Shown piece by piece: positions 1 through 5,294 of a stretch of DNA of 5,345 nucleotides; within the stretch, counting starts at the first letter, position 1, and each line of letters begins with the position of its first letter. The DNA is from an uncultured Spirochaetaceae bacterium (GTDB lineage: Bacteria > Spirochaetota > Spirochaetia > Sphaerochaetales > Sphaerochaetaceae). The stretch spans positions 1 through 5,345 of the forward strand of contig CAMKPI010000111.1 in the NCBI GenBank assembly GCA_946414625.1. The letters run 5' to 3'. The notes below the pieces were generated by a model. That model was not told the DNA's origin, did no database searches, and worked only from the letters and a program-made list of their open reading frames with translations. A program made the position numbers and the translations under genes.

Positions 1-864
1 GTTCTCCTCGCGATGACCAGATAGAAGGATATATTTCCCCTTTTCTAAGCCAAGACGCGCATGTATATCGCTCTTCTCGAAGTCCCGGAGGTGTGCGGAC
101 AGGACCTCCGCCATCGGGCTGCCTGTTACAAAAATCCGCTCCTTCGGAAATCCCATTTCTATCAGATACCGCCTTGCAGCCTCGCTGTAAGGCATGTTCA
201 CATCAGAGATTATGTCTACTATCCGCCGGTTCGTCTCTTCCGGCAGACATTCGTCCTTGCAGCGGTTGCCCGCCTCCATGTGGAAAATGGGAATGTGGAG
301 CCGCTTTGCCCCTATCACGGATAGACATGAGTTAGTGTCGCCCAAAACCAGCACGGCATCGGGTCTTATATCAGCCATCAAGGTATAGGACTTCGCAATT
401 ATGTTGCCGCAGGTCTCGCCCAGATTGCCACCCACACAATTCATGTAAACCTCGGGCTCAGAGAGATTCAAGTCGCGAAAGAATATTCCGTTGAGGTTGT
501 AATCATAGTTCTGGCCGGTATGCGCAAGGATTGTGTCGAAATTCGCTCTGCATGCCTTGATCACGGCTGAAAGACGTATGATCTCTGGCCGTGTGCCCAC
601 AATGATAAGAAGTCGAAGCCGTCCATCGTTTCTGAACGCTGCAATGTCTATTTTTTCCATACTGCCCTGTTCCGGTTGCCCTCTGTCAAACAGCTCCGAG
701 GAGTCAAAACCTAGTATTTCACCCAGCTTCTTTGCCGTATTTACGCAAGGAGTGTTCTTTCCGTTTTCAAGCGCACAGACAGCCTGACGGGAAATGCCCA
801 GCTTTTGGCCCAGCTCTTCTTGCGTCAATCCGGCTTCCTCGCGCTTTTTCGATAAATCGACCAA
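1..864 (-). CDS. fnlC: XRE helix-turn-helix domain fused to FnlC/CapG-type UDP-sugar 2-epimerase (3' partial)
   Basis: Seen: one unbroken frame of 288 codons from a TTG start at 864, cut by the window edge. Residues 1–60 are a Cro/C1 helix-turn-helix: helix 2 around TQEELGQKLG (14–23) and recognition helix around SRQAVCALENGK (25–36). A short linker (about 61–84) leads to a non-hydrolysing UDP-GlcNAc 2-epimerase fold with VGTRPE (89–94), HTGQNYDYN (115–123), GDTNS (175–179), HMEAGNRC (195–202), PEETNRRIVD (208–217), TGSPM and SGHREEN (282–288). By family knowledge, E197, E210 and H284 correspond to the WecB catalytic acids and histidine. The HMEAGNRC wording fits FnlC/CapG/WbjD, which epimerise C2 of a UDP-6-deoxy sugar to give UDP-L-FucNAc, more than plain WecB. 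The enzyme would be cytoplasmic. Roughly the last 85–95 residues are outside the window. An ATG at residue 69 (position 660) could give an epimerase-only form, but its Shine-Dalgarno is poor. Inference: a DNA-binding enzyme that may regulate its own locus. The epimerase family call is firm; the exact substrate is less so. Confidence 0.85.
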   Translation of the reverse strand, partial: MVDLSKKREEAGLTQEELGQKLGISRQAVCALENGKNTPCVNTAKKLGEILGFDSSELFDRGQPEQGSMEKIDIAAFRNDGRLRLLIIVGTRPEIIRLSAVIKACRANFDTILAHTGQNYDYNLNGIFFRDLNLSEPEVYMNCVGGNLGETCGNIIAKSYTLMADIRPDAVLVLGDTNSCLSVIGAKRLHIPIFHMEAGNRCKDECLPEETNRRIVDIISDVNMPYSEAARRYLIEMGFPKERIFVTGSPMAEVLSAHLRDFEKSDIHARLGLEKGKYILLSGHREEN

Positions 865-872
865 AAGACCTG

Positions 873-880
873 CCTCCTTT
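873..880 (-). promoter_or_regulatory. Strong ribosome binding site that fixes the TTG start of the HTH–epimerase
   Basis: The minus strand reads AAAGGAGG, then an 8-base spacer, then TTG at 864–862. This is a near-perfect Shine-Dalgarno at ideal spacing. The TTG places the helix-turn-helix at the usual distance from the N-terminus (MVDLSKKREEAGLTQ). The frame is open upstream to a TGA at 954–952, and the only other upstream start codon is a GTG at 945 without such a site. Confidence 0.8.
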
Positions 881-947
881 TCCTTGATTGCAATTATGAG
901 TTGTGCGTTTGCGACCCCATCTCTGACAAAGAATACCCGCTTCACGA

Positions 948-963
948 GTTTTCAAATGAAAAC
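948..963. promoter_or_regulatory. Candidate operator: 16-base dyad upstream of the HTH–epimerase
   Basis: GTTTTCA-AA-TGAAAAC is a perfect inverted repeat with 7-base arms and a 2-base centre, lying 84 bases upstream of the TTG start. XRE proteins normally bind such dyads as dimers, so autoregulation is a reasonable inference. On the minus strand the dyad contains TTGAAA, which resembles a -35 box, but I see no well-spaced -10 after it. AT-rich dyads can arise by chance. Confidence 0.35.
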
Positions 964-997
964 CCGGCATCACAGGTCTATGCTGCCGCATCGGCTA

Positions 998-1022
998 AAC
1001 GCACCCTTACTCCGCCAGCCGC
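998..1022. repeat. 25-base direct repeat, copy A (partner at 1075–1099)
   Basis: This stretch matches 1075–1099 base for base, with an offset of 77. The partner covers the last codons and stop of the FnlA-type gene plus the bases just after it. Similarity continues imperfectly past the perfect core (GCATCGGC at 989–996 against GCATCAGC at 1065–1072). It could be a small tandem duplication or a rearrangement scar. Confidence 0.8.
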
Positions 1023-1074
1023 TGAGTCTGCCATTTCACCGTTTCACCGCAGTAGTATTTGTCTGCATCAGCCC

Positions 1075-1099
1075 AACGCACCCTTACTCCGCCAGCCGC
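1075..1099. repeat. 25-base direct repeat, copy B, spanning the stop codon of the FnlA-type gene
   Basis: Perfect partner of 998–1022. On the minus strand it contains the final codons (…RLAE), the TAA at 1086–1084 and the first bases of the downstream gap, so the gene's 3' end is present twice. Confidence 0.8.
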
Positions 1100-2115
1100 G
1101 CCTTGATGTAATCCAACGACAGAATCTTCTCTTTTACTTCAACAAGATTCAGTTGCCTGGTGTTATTGGAATTAAACTCAGTAAGAGACGCCCTCTTATC
1201 ATCACCATTTTTGAAATAATTGTCGTAATTCAAGGTGCGGTTGTCCGCAGGAACACGGTAGAAGAGGCCCATATCCACTGCCTTGGCGCACTCCTCGTTT
1301 GTCAGAAGCGTCTCGTACATCTTTTCGCCATGACGGATTCCGATAATCTTTATTGAAGCCGGATCTCCCCCGAAAAGCTCGCAAACAGCTTCCGCCTGGG
1401 TTTTGATTGTACAAGCCGGAGCCTTCTGGATAAGCAGGTCGCCGTTCTCACCATTCTGGAAAGCGAACAGCACAAGGTCTACAGCCTCCTCAAGGCTCAT
1501 TATGAACCGGGTCATCATAGGCTCGGTTACAGTCACGCTGTTCCCCGCCCTGATCTGATCTATCCATAGAGGAATCACCGAGCCGCGGGAGCACATCACA
1601 TTGCCGTATCTGGTGAGGCAGATTTTTGTATCCCTGGAGCTCCTGCTCTTTGCAATGGCGACCTTCTCTTCCAGAGCCTTGGAGATTCCCATTGCGTTAA
1701 TAGGATATGCCGCCTTGTCTGTAGAGAGGCAAATCACTGTTTTCACACCCTCGTCAATGGCCGCGTCCAGGACGTTTTCCGTTCCGATCACGTTTGTCCG
1801 TACTGCTTCCATCGGGAAAAACTCGCAGGAGGGCACCTGCTTCAATGCCGCCGCATGGAAGATGTAGTCTACTCCGCGCATCGCCCCACGGACGCTCTCC
1901 GGAGATCTGACATCGCCTATGTAGAACTTCACCTTCCCTGCAGACTGCGGAAATCGAACCTGCAGGTCGTGTCTCATATCATCCTGCTTCTTCTCGTCCC
2001 GTGAAAAAATGCGTATCTCTCCTATGTCGGACTCTATAAAACGCTTCAACACCGCGCCTCCAAAGGAGCCGGTTCCCCCCGTTATCATCAATGTTTTATC
2101 TTTGAAAATGCCCAT
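1084..2115 (-). CDS. fnlA: UDP-GlcNAc 4,6-dehydratase/5-epimerase of the CapE/FnlA/WbjB type
   Basis: Complete, 343 aa, the usual length for this extended short-chain dehydrogenase family. Seen: an N-terminal Rossmann GGTGSFG (13–19), SRDEKKQDDMR (38–48), YIGDVRS (65–71), HAAALKQVPSCEF (87–99), TDK (132–134) and MGISK (142–146), where Met replaces the classical Tyr of YxxxK; CapE/FnlA proteins have this. The C-terminal substrate region includes RYGNVMCSRGSVIPL and GIRHGEKMYETLL. Family knowledge: it is a soluble NAD(P)-dependent enzyme that turns UDP-GlcNAc into a 4-keto-6-deoxy-L-talo/arabino-type intermediate, the first step to UDP-L-FucNAc or UDP-L-QuiNAc for capsule or O-antigen. It starts 9 bases after the queA stop, so it is probably on the ruvB–queA mRNA. 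The next gene encodes the third-step 2-epimerase; the second-step reductase is not in the window. No membrane segments are seen. Confidence 0.92.
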   Translation of the reverse strand: MGIFKDKTLMITGGTGSFGGAVLKRFIESDIGEIRIFSRDEKKQDDMRHDLQVRFPQSAGKVKFYIGDVRSPESVRGAMRGVDYIFHAAALKQVPSCEFFPMEAVRTNVIGTENVLDAAIDEGVKTVICLSTDKAAYPINAMGISKALEEKVAIAKSRSSRDTKICLTRYGNVMCSRGSVIPLWIDQIRAGNSVTVTEPMMTRFIMSLEEAVDLVLFAFQNGENGDLLIQKAPACTIKTQAEAVCELFGGDPASIKIIGIRHGEKMYETLLTNEECAKAVDMGLFYRVPADNRTLNYDNYFKNGDDKRASLTEFNSNNTRQLNLVEVKEKILSLDYIKARLAE

Positions 2116-2120
2116 TTCTT

Positions 2121-2126
2121 CCCCCT
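2121..2126 (-). promoter_or_regulatory. Ribosome binding site of the FnlA-type gene, overlapping the end of queA
   Basis: The minus strand reads AGGGGG, then AAGAA, then ATG at 2115. The site overlaps the last two bases of the queA TAG stop (2127–2125), which suggests that queA and the FnlA-type gene are translated from the same mRNA. Confidence 0.7.
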
Positions 2127-3177
2127 ATTTGAAAAAGGTACAGTCGCCGTAACTGAAAAAACGGTATCCCGACTCTACCGCATGACCATACGCCCTAAGA
2201 ACGTTTTCCCTTCCTGCAAAAGCCGACACAAGAATAAGCAAGGTGCTTTCAGGCGTGTGAAAATTAGTGACAAGCTGATCCACCACCCGAAATTTGTACC
2301 CCGGGGTTATAAAAAGCCTTGTGCTGTCGCTGCCGCTATTCACCGTTCCGTCCGCATTCGCCGCCGACTCGAGGGTGCGGAGGGTTGTAGTGCCGATACT
2401 TACGATTTTACGCCCTGCCTTTTTTGCGGCGTTGATCCTTCCGGCCGTCTCTTCGGACACGGTATAGCATTCGCTGTGCATAACATGATCCTCGATGTTT
2501 TCCGTCCGGACAGGAAGAAACGTACCCATGCCCACGGAAAGAGTCACTTCCGCTGTTTCTATATTCTTTCTGGCAAAAGATTTGAAAGTATCTTCCGTCA
2601 AATGTAGTCCGGCGGTGGGAGACGCGAGAGATCCGATGGATCTGGCGTAGATCGTCTGGTAGCGCTTCTCATCTTCCTCGTCATCGTCTCTTTTTATGTA
2701 CGGAGGAAGCGGCACATGGCCACAAGAAGCGAAAAAACTCTCGTCTACAGGTTCATTGAATCTGACGATTTTCAGGGTCGATCCTGTATCTCCGTCGTCG
2801 ACATCCCCTTCGATCACTGCTGTGCAGAACTCTTCTCCACTCGCAGTACGGAAGAAGAATTTCTTTCCAGGAGTCTGCTTGCGGCTCCGGGAGACAATCG
2901 CGGTCCACCTGTCCGGGCCCAGCCTGTCTGAGAAAAGAAACTCAACCCGTCCGCCCGTCTCGGAATAGCCATAAACCCGAGCCTTTCGAACCTTTGTGTT
3001 GTTCATAACTACCAGCGAACCTGGGTCAATGTAGTCTGCAAGGCGACTGAAGGTCTCATCGGTATATTCTCCGGTAAACCTGTCGATGACAAGAAGCCTG
3101 TCCTCCCCGCGTTTCTCGGCGGGTGTCTGTGCAATGAGAGAGGAAGGCAGGTCAAAAGTAAAATCTGATAGTTTCAT
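2125..3177 (-). CDS. queA: S-adenosylmethionine:tRNA ribosyltransferase-isomerase QueA
   Basis: Complete, 350 aa, a normal length for the family. QueA transfers and isomerises the ribosyl group of S-adenosylmethionine onto preQ1 in tRNA, giving epoxyqueuosine at the wobble position of GUN anticodons; it acts in the cytoplasm. Seen: the typical N-terminus (LSDFTFDLPSSLIAQTP), NNTKVRKARV (59–68), GGRVEFLF (75–82), LPPYIKR (157–163), the signature SPTAGLHLT (186–194), SVGMGTFLPVR, IGTTTLRTLE and the C-terminal LVTNFHTPESTLLILVSAF ending in FFSYGD. The ATG at 3177–3175 overlaps the ruvB stop as ATGA, so translational coupling with ruvB is likely. An acidic patch at 164–171 (DDDEEDE) before the YQTIYA motif is a small local feature. 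tgt, a common queA neighbour, is not here. The identification is firm. Confidence 0.97.
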   Translation of the reverse strand: MKLSDFTFDLPSSLIAQTPAEKRGEDRLLVIDRFTGEYTDETFSRLADYIDPGSLVVMNNTKVRKARVYGYSETGGRVEFLFSDRLGPDRWTAIVSRSRKQTPGKKFFFRTASGEEFCTAVIEGDVDDGDTGSTLKIVRFNEPVDESFFASCGHVPLPPYIKRDDDEEDEKRYQTIYARSIGSLASPTAGLHLTEDTFKSFARKNIETAEVTLSVGMGTFLPVRTENIEDHVMHSECYTVSEETAGRINAAKKAGRKIVSIGTTTLRTLESAANADGTVNSGSDSTRLFITPGYKFRVVDQLVTNFHTPESTLLILVSAFAGRENVLRAYGHAVESGYRFFSYGDCTFFK

Positions 3178-4229
3178 TCAAATAACAGTCCCTGGGCGTC
3201 TGTATCTATGTTTTTCGGCATCCTGGATTCAAGACCCAAAAGAGTGTAAGCCCTTTTTGTGACCATGCGGCCGCGCGGAGTACGTTTCAAGTACCCTTTC
3301 TGTATCAGGTAAGGCTCGTAGAAATCTTCCAGAGTCTCGATAGACTCGCCCACAGAAATGGAGAGCGTTTCCGCACCGACAGGTCCGCCGTCGTAATAAT
3401 CTATGATTGTACGGAGAATATTCCGATCCTGATCCTCTAGCCCGTTCAAATCAATTCCAAGGCTGTCAATGCTGTTCTTCACTATTTCCGTGTTTATCAC
3501 GCCGGAGCCTTTGACAACGGCAAAGTCGCGAAACCTCCGGAGAAGGCGGTTCGCAATTCGCGGAGTACCCCGAGAACACTTCGCAAGCATAGAGACAGCG
3601 TCTTTTTCAATTTTCACGTTAATGATTTTCGCACTGCGCGAGATTATATCGGACAACTCCTTTTCAGTATAATACTCAAAACGGAAAGTTATTCCAAAAC
3701 GGGTTTGCAGCGGCGACGAAACCATGCCAGCTTTTGTTGTTGCCCCTATGAGCGTGAAGTGTGGTATGGGGATCCGCATTGTACGCGCGGACGGTCCCTG
3801 TCCTATCACCCAGTCGATCTCGAAATCCTCCATGGCTATATAGAGCATTTCCTCCAAAGCAGGTTTCAGGCGATGTATTTCGTCAATGAAAAATACGGAA
3901 TTTTCAGAGATGTTAGTAAGAACTCCGGCGAGATCCTTCGGCTTGTCCAGAGCGGGGGCGCTCGTCATTTTTATCTCGGATCCCATCTCATTCGCCACAA
4001 TGGATGCAAGAGTGGTCTTTCCAAGACCCGGAGGACCAATCAGAAATACATGATCCAAGGCTTCACCACGTTCTACCGCCGCCTTTATGAACACATCCAG
4101 GTTTGTTTTGACTCTCTCCTGACCCTGAAAATCACGAAGCATCTTCGGTCGCAGGATGTTCTCCTGCACATCCCCCTCTTGAAACATCGCGGATGTTATG
4201 CTCGTGCTTTCCAAGTCCTCTTCGTCCAT
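3174..4229 (-). CDS. ruvB: Holliday junction branch-migration ATPase RuvB
   Basis: Complete, 351 aa. RuvB forms the hexameric AAA+ motor that, with RuvA, drives branch migration of Holliday junctions in recombination and repair. Seen: LRPKMLRDFQGQ (26–37), Walker A GPPGLGKTT (65–73), Walker B FFIDEIHR (113–120), sensor 1 LIGATT (160–165), arginine finger in QTRFG (R177), GTPRIANRLLRR (221–232) carrying the sensor 2 arginine, and the C-terminal winged-helix DNA-binding domain with GGPVGAETL (281–289) and QKGYLKRTPRGR (310–321). The first ATG (4229) puts the RP motif about 28 residues in, close to other RuvB proteins. No Shine-Dalgarno precedes it; instead a -10 box lies 6 bases upstream. ruvB overlaps queA by four bases and is separated from ruvA by 529 bases, which is wider than usual. 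All ATPase residues are intact. Confidence 0.97.
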   Translation of the reverse strand: MDEEDLESTSITSAMFQEGDVQENILRPKMLRDFQGQERVKTNLDVFIKAAVERGEALDHVFLIGPPGLGKTTLASIVANEMGSEIKMTSAPALDKPKDLAGVLTNISENSVFFIDEIHRLKPALEEMLYIAMEDFEIDWVIGQGPSARTMRIPIPHFTLIGATTKAGMVSSPLQTRFGITFRFEYYTEKELSDIISRSAKIINVKIEKDAVSMLAKCSRGTPRIANRLLRRFRDFAVVKGSGVINTEIVKNSIDSLGIDLNGLEDQDRNILRTIIDYYDGGPVGAETLSISVGESIETLEDFYEPYLIQKGYLKRTPRGRMVTKRAYTLLGLESRMPKNIDTDAQGLLFE

Positions 4230-4235
4230 GCGATT

Positions 4236-4244
4236 ATTATAGCA
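4236..4244 (-). promoter_or_regulatory. Extended -10 promoter of ruvB, predicting a leaderless mRNA
   Basis: The minus strand reads TGCTATAAT, an extended -10 (TGn before a consensus TATAAT), followed by only AATCGC and then the ruvB ATG. The usual 6–7 base distance from -10 to transcription start lands on or next to the A of the ATG. The -35 region is weak (3 of 6 matches at 17–18 spacing), which an extended -10 tolerates. This is probably the promoter of ruvB–queA–fnlA. Confidence 0.6.
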
Positions 4245-4298
4245 TAAAAAAGAGAGAGTTGAAATATGGCATATGGATTCAAGAAAAACGCTCTGCCT

Positions 4299-4592
4299 TT
4301 CCGCAAGGGCGGGTTCCCGTCAATTTGGCTCCTTTATTCACGCGTAAAATCGCTATTCCGCTCGGGGAGGCTTCTGACAATTTGACTCCCCTATTTACGC
4401 GCAAAGTCACGATTCCGCCCGGGGAGGCTTCTGACAATTTGGTTCCTCTATCACGCACAAAGACGCGATTCCGCCAGGGAAGATTCCTGACAATTTGGTT
4501 CCTCTATTCACGCGCAAAGACACGATTTCGCCCGAGGGCTTCTGACAATTTGGTTCCTCTATCTTGCGCAAAGTCGCGATTCCGCCCGCTGA
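4299..4592. repeat. Minisatellite: five tandem units of about 56 bases
   Basis: The core CAATTT recurs at 4321, 4378, 4435, 4491 and 4546 (spacings 57, 57, 56, 55). TTCCG or a one-base variant recurs at 4299, 4356, 4413, 4469, 4526 and 4580. Copies 3–5 share TGACAATTTGGTTCCTCT, and the rest of the unit (about ACGCGCAAAGTCGCGATTCCGCCCGGGGAGGC) is conserved with scattered changes. Indels that are not multiples of three argue against coding on either strand. The whole unit is conserved, so there are no unique spacers. Function is unknown. Confidence 0.9.
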
Positions 4593-4758
4593 GTGCTTCA
4601 TGAGAAATCCACGTTTCTCAAAACGGCACATGTGTTCAATGAATGCAGAGGAGCCTGTTCAGAACTGTTTTACAAAATTTAGTACAAATTGCTTGTTTCC
4701 CGCCGCACAAGCCGTGTTGCACCTGTATCAGGAATTTTTGCAGCATTCAAAACAATTT

Positions 4759-5289
4759 TTACGAGAGCTTCAGCACCGCGTTCCTAAAAATCCACTCTTC
4801 CTGTTCCGAATATGTCTTTGAAGAAAGGAGAGCCGCATTCTCGCTTACAAGGTTTTTGATACAATCAGAAACGCGTTTCTTGTCATATCCCATCTCGACC
4901 AATGCCTGGAATATATCGGGATATACATTATCCCCTTCAACCGACACTTCCGACGCCTTCTCCTTTGAAACCAGGACCAGCTTGTCCCTGAGGTCAAGAA
5001 TTATTTTCTGGCTGGTTTTTGCACCAAGCCCCTTGATTTTAGAGAGATACTTCACGTCTCCCTTGTCAAGAGCCAGTATAAAGTCCTCCACTGTAGCGCC
5101 GGATAGAATTTTAATCGCCTGTTTCGGGCCAATGCCGTTCACCTTGTTCAACTCAAGAAACAGAGTGCGTTCTTCTTCAGTATAAAAACCGAACAGCTGC
5201 ATCGAATCTTGCGAATGTTGGAGATACGTTACAAGACGCACATCCTCCTTCTGCTGTTCCGTCAGCGCTGAGAGACGGGACGCCGTCTC
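4759..5289 (-). CDS. ruvA: Holliday junction DNA helicase subunit RuvA, 5' end missing or disrupted
   Basis: RuvA is the tetrameric Holliday-junction binding protein that loads RuvB. Counting from the only in-frame start codon (GTG at 5241), the frame encodes 160 aa against about 200 in typical RuvA. Seen: the end of the N-terminal OB-fold (VTYLQHSQDSMQLFGF, 4–19), two helix-hairpin-helix motifs (VNGIGPKQAI, 34–43; IKGLGAKTSQKI, 69–80), a linker (about 88–107) and the C-terminal RuvB-binding domain (DIFQALVEMGYDKKRV, 109–124, to LKLS). RuvA-like sequence continues upstream of the GTG (SALTEQQKED), and the GTG has AGGAGG only 2 bases away, so it is probably not the true start. The frame then meets a TGA at 5292–5290 inside a duplicated segment, and the first 25–40 residues are missing. 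The cause is the right-edge repeat: either a frame-breaking duplication or an assembly fault. The identity is firm; its intactness in the organism is unresolved. Confidence 0.9.
   Translation of the reverse strand, partial: ETASRLSALTEQQKEDVRLVTYLQHSQDSMQLFGFYTEEERTLFLELNKVNGIGPKQAIKILSGATVEDFILALDKGDVKYLSKIKGLGAKTSQKIILDLRDKLVLVSKEKASEVSVEGDNVYPDIFQALVEMGYDKKRVSDCIKNLVSENAALLSSKTYSEQEEWIFRNAVLKLS
5194..5248. repeat. 55-base direct repeat, copy 1 (within ruvA)
   Basis: Identical over 55 bases to 5291–5345, with an offset of 97. The bases before the copies differ (A at 5193, T at 5290). This copy is in the RuvA frame and reads as normal RuvA, so it is the authentic one. Confidence 0.97.
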
Positions 5290-5294
5290 TCAGC
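5267..5294. repeat. 12-bp perfect inverted repeat with a 4-base loop between the two 55-base copies
   Basis: GCTGAGAGACGG (5267–5278), loop GACG, CCGTCTCTCAGC (5283–5294). The right arm runs into copy 2 of the 55-base repeat, so it sits exactly at the junction. No T-run follows on either strand, so it is not a standard terminator. A fold-back or template-switch junction is one explanation. Confidence 0.85.

Larger units (their letters stand above)
865..1083. other. 219-base intergenic gap between the FnlA-type gene and the HTH–epimerase
   Basis: No convincing gene on either strand. The gap holds one copy of a 25-base repeat of the upstream gene's 3' end, a tandem 8-mer (TTTCACCG twice, 1034–1049), the dyad at 948–963 and the ribosome binding site at 873–880. 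I see no clear terminator, so read-through from the upstream gene is possible. The FnlB/CapF reductase that often sits between these two genes is absent and could not fit. Confidence 0.7.
4230..4758. other. 529-base gap between ruvA and ruvB
   Basis: No supportable gene. The gap holds the ruvB promoter at its left end and a minisatellite at 4299–4592. About 165 bases between the array and ruvA show only short hairpins (7-bp stem at 4601–4620, 6-bp stem at 4691–4712). Neither is followed by a T-run in the ruvA direction, so no confident ruvA terminator is called. Confidence 0.7.

Noticed and set aside
865..991. Separate small HTH gene upstream of a standalone epimerase
   Set aside because: The HTH frame has no stop before the epimerase motifs; translation from the TTG necessarily continues into the epimerase.
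901..1356. Plus-strand ORF of 151 codons
   Set aside because: Most of it is antisense to the FnlA-type gene, and its product resembles no family I know; it is a shadow frame.
4299..4592. CRISPR array
   Set aside because: The full 55–57 base unit is conserved with scattered substitutions; there is no constant repeat alternating with unique spacers and no cas gene nearby.
4299..4592. Integron attC array
   Set aside because: Units are head to tail with no cassette genes, and I see no consistent attC core-site pairs or integrase.
4601..4620. Terminator (TGAGAAA … TTTCTCA hairpin) after ruvA
   Set aside because: The stem is AT-rich and no T-run follows on either strand.
4193..4631. Repetitive small proteins on either strand across the minisatellite
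   Set aside because: Unit lengths change by one base, so the frame is not kept between units; no good ribosome binding sites were found. The open frames follow from the repeat.
4691..4712. Terminator (GCTTGT … ACAAGC hairpin) after ruvA
   Set aside because: Only 6 bp with a 10-base loop, and the following minus-strand bases are AT-rich but not a T-run.
4759..5241. GTG at 5241 as the real ruvA start
   Set aside because: AGGAGG is only 2 bases from it, RuvA-like residues continue in frame upstream, and the protein would lack much of the N-terminal OB-fold.
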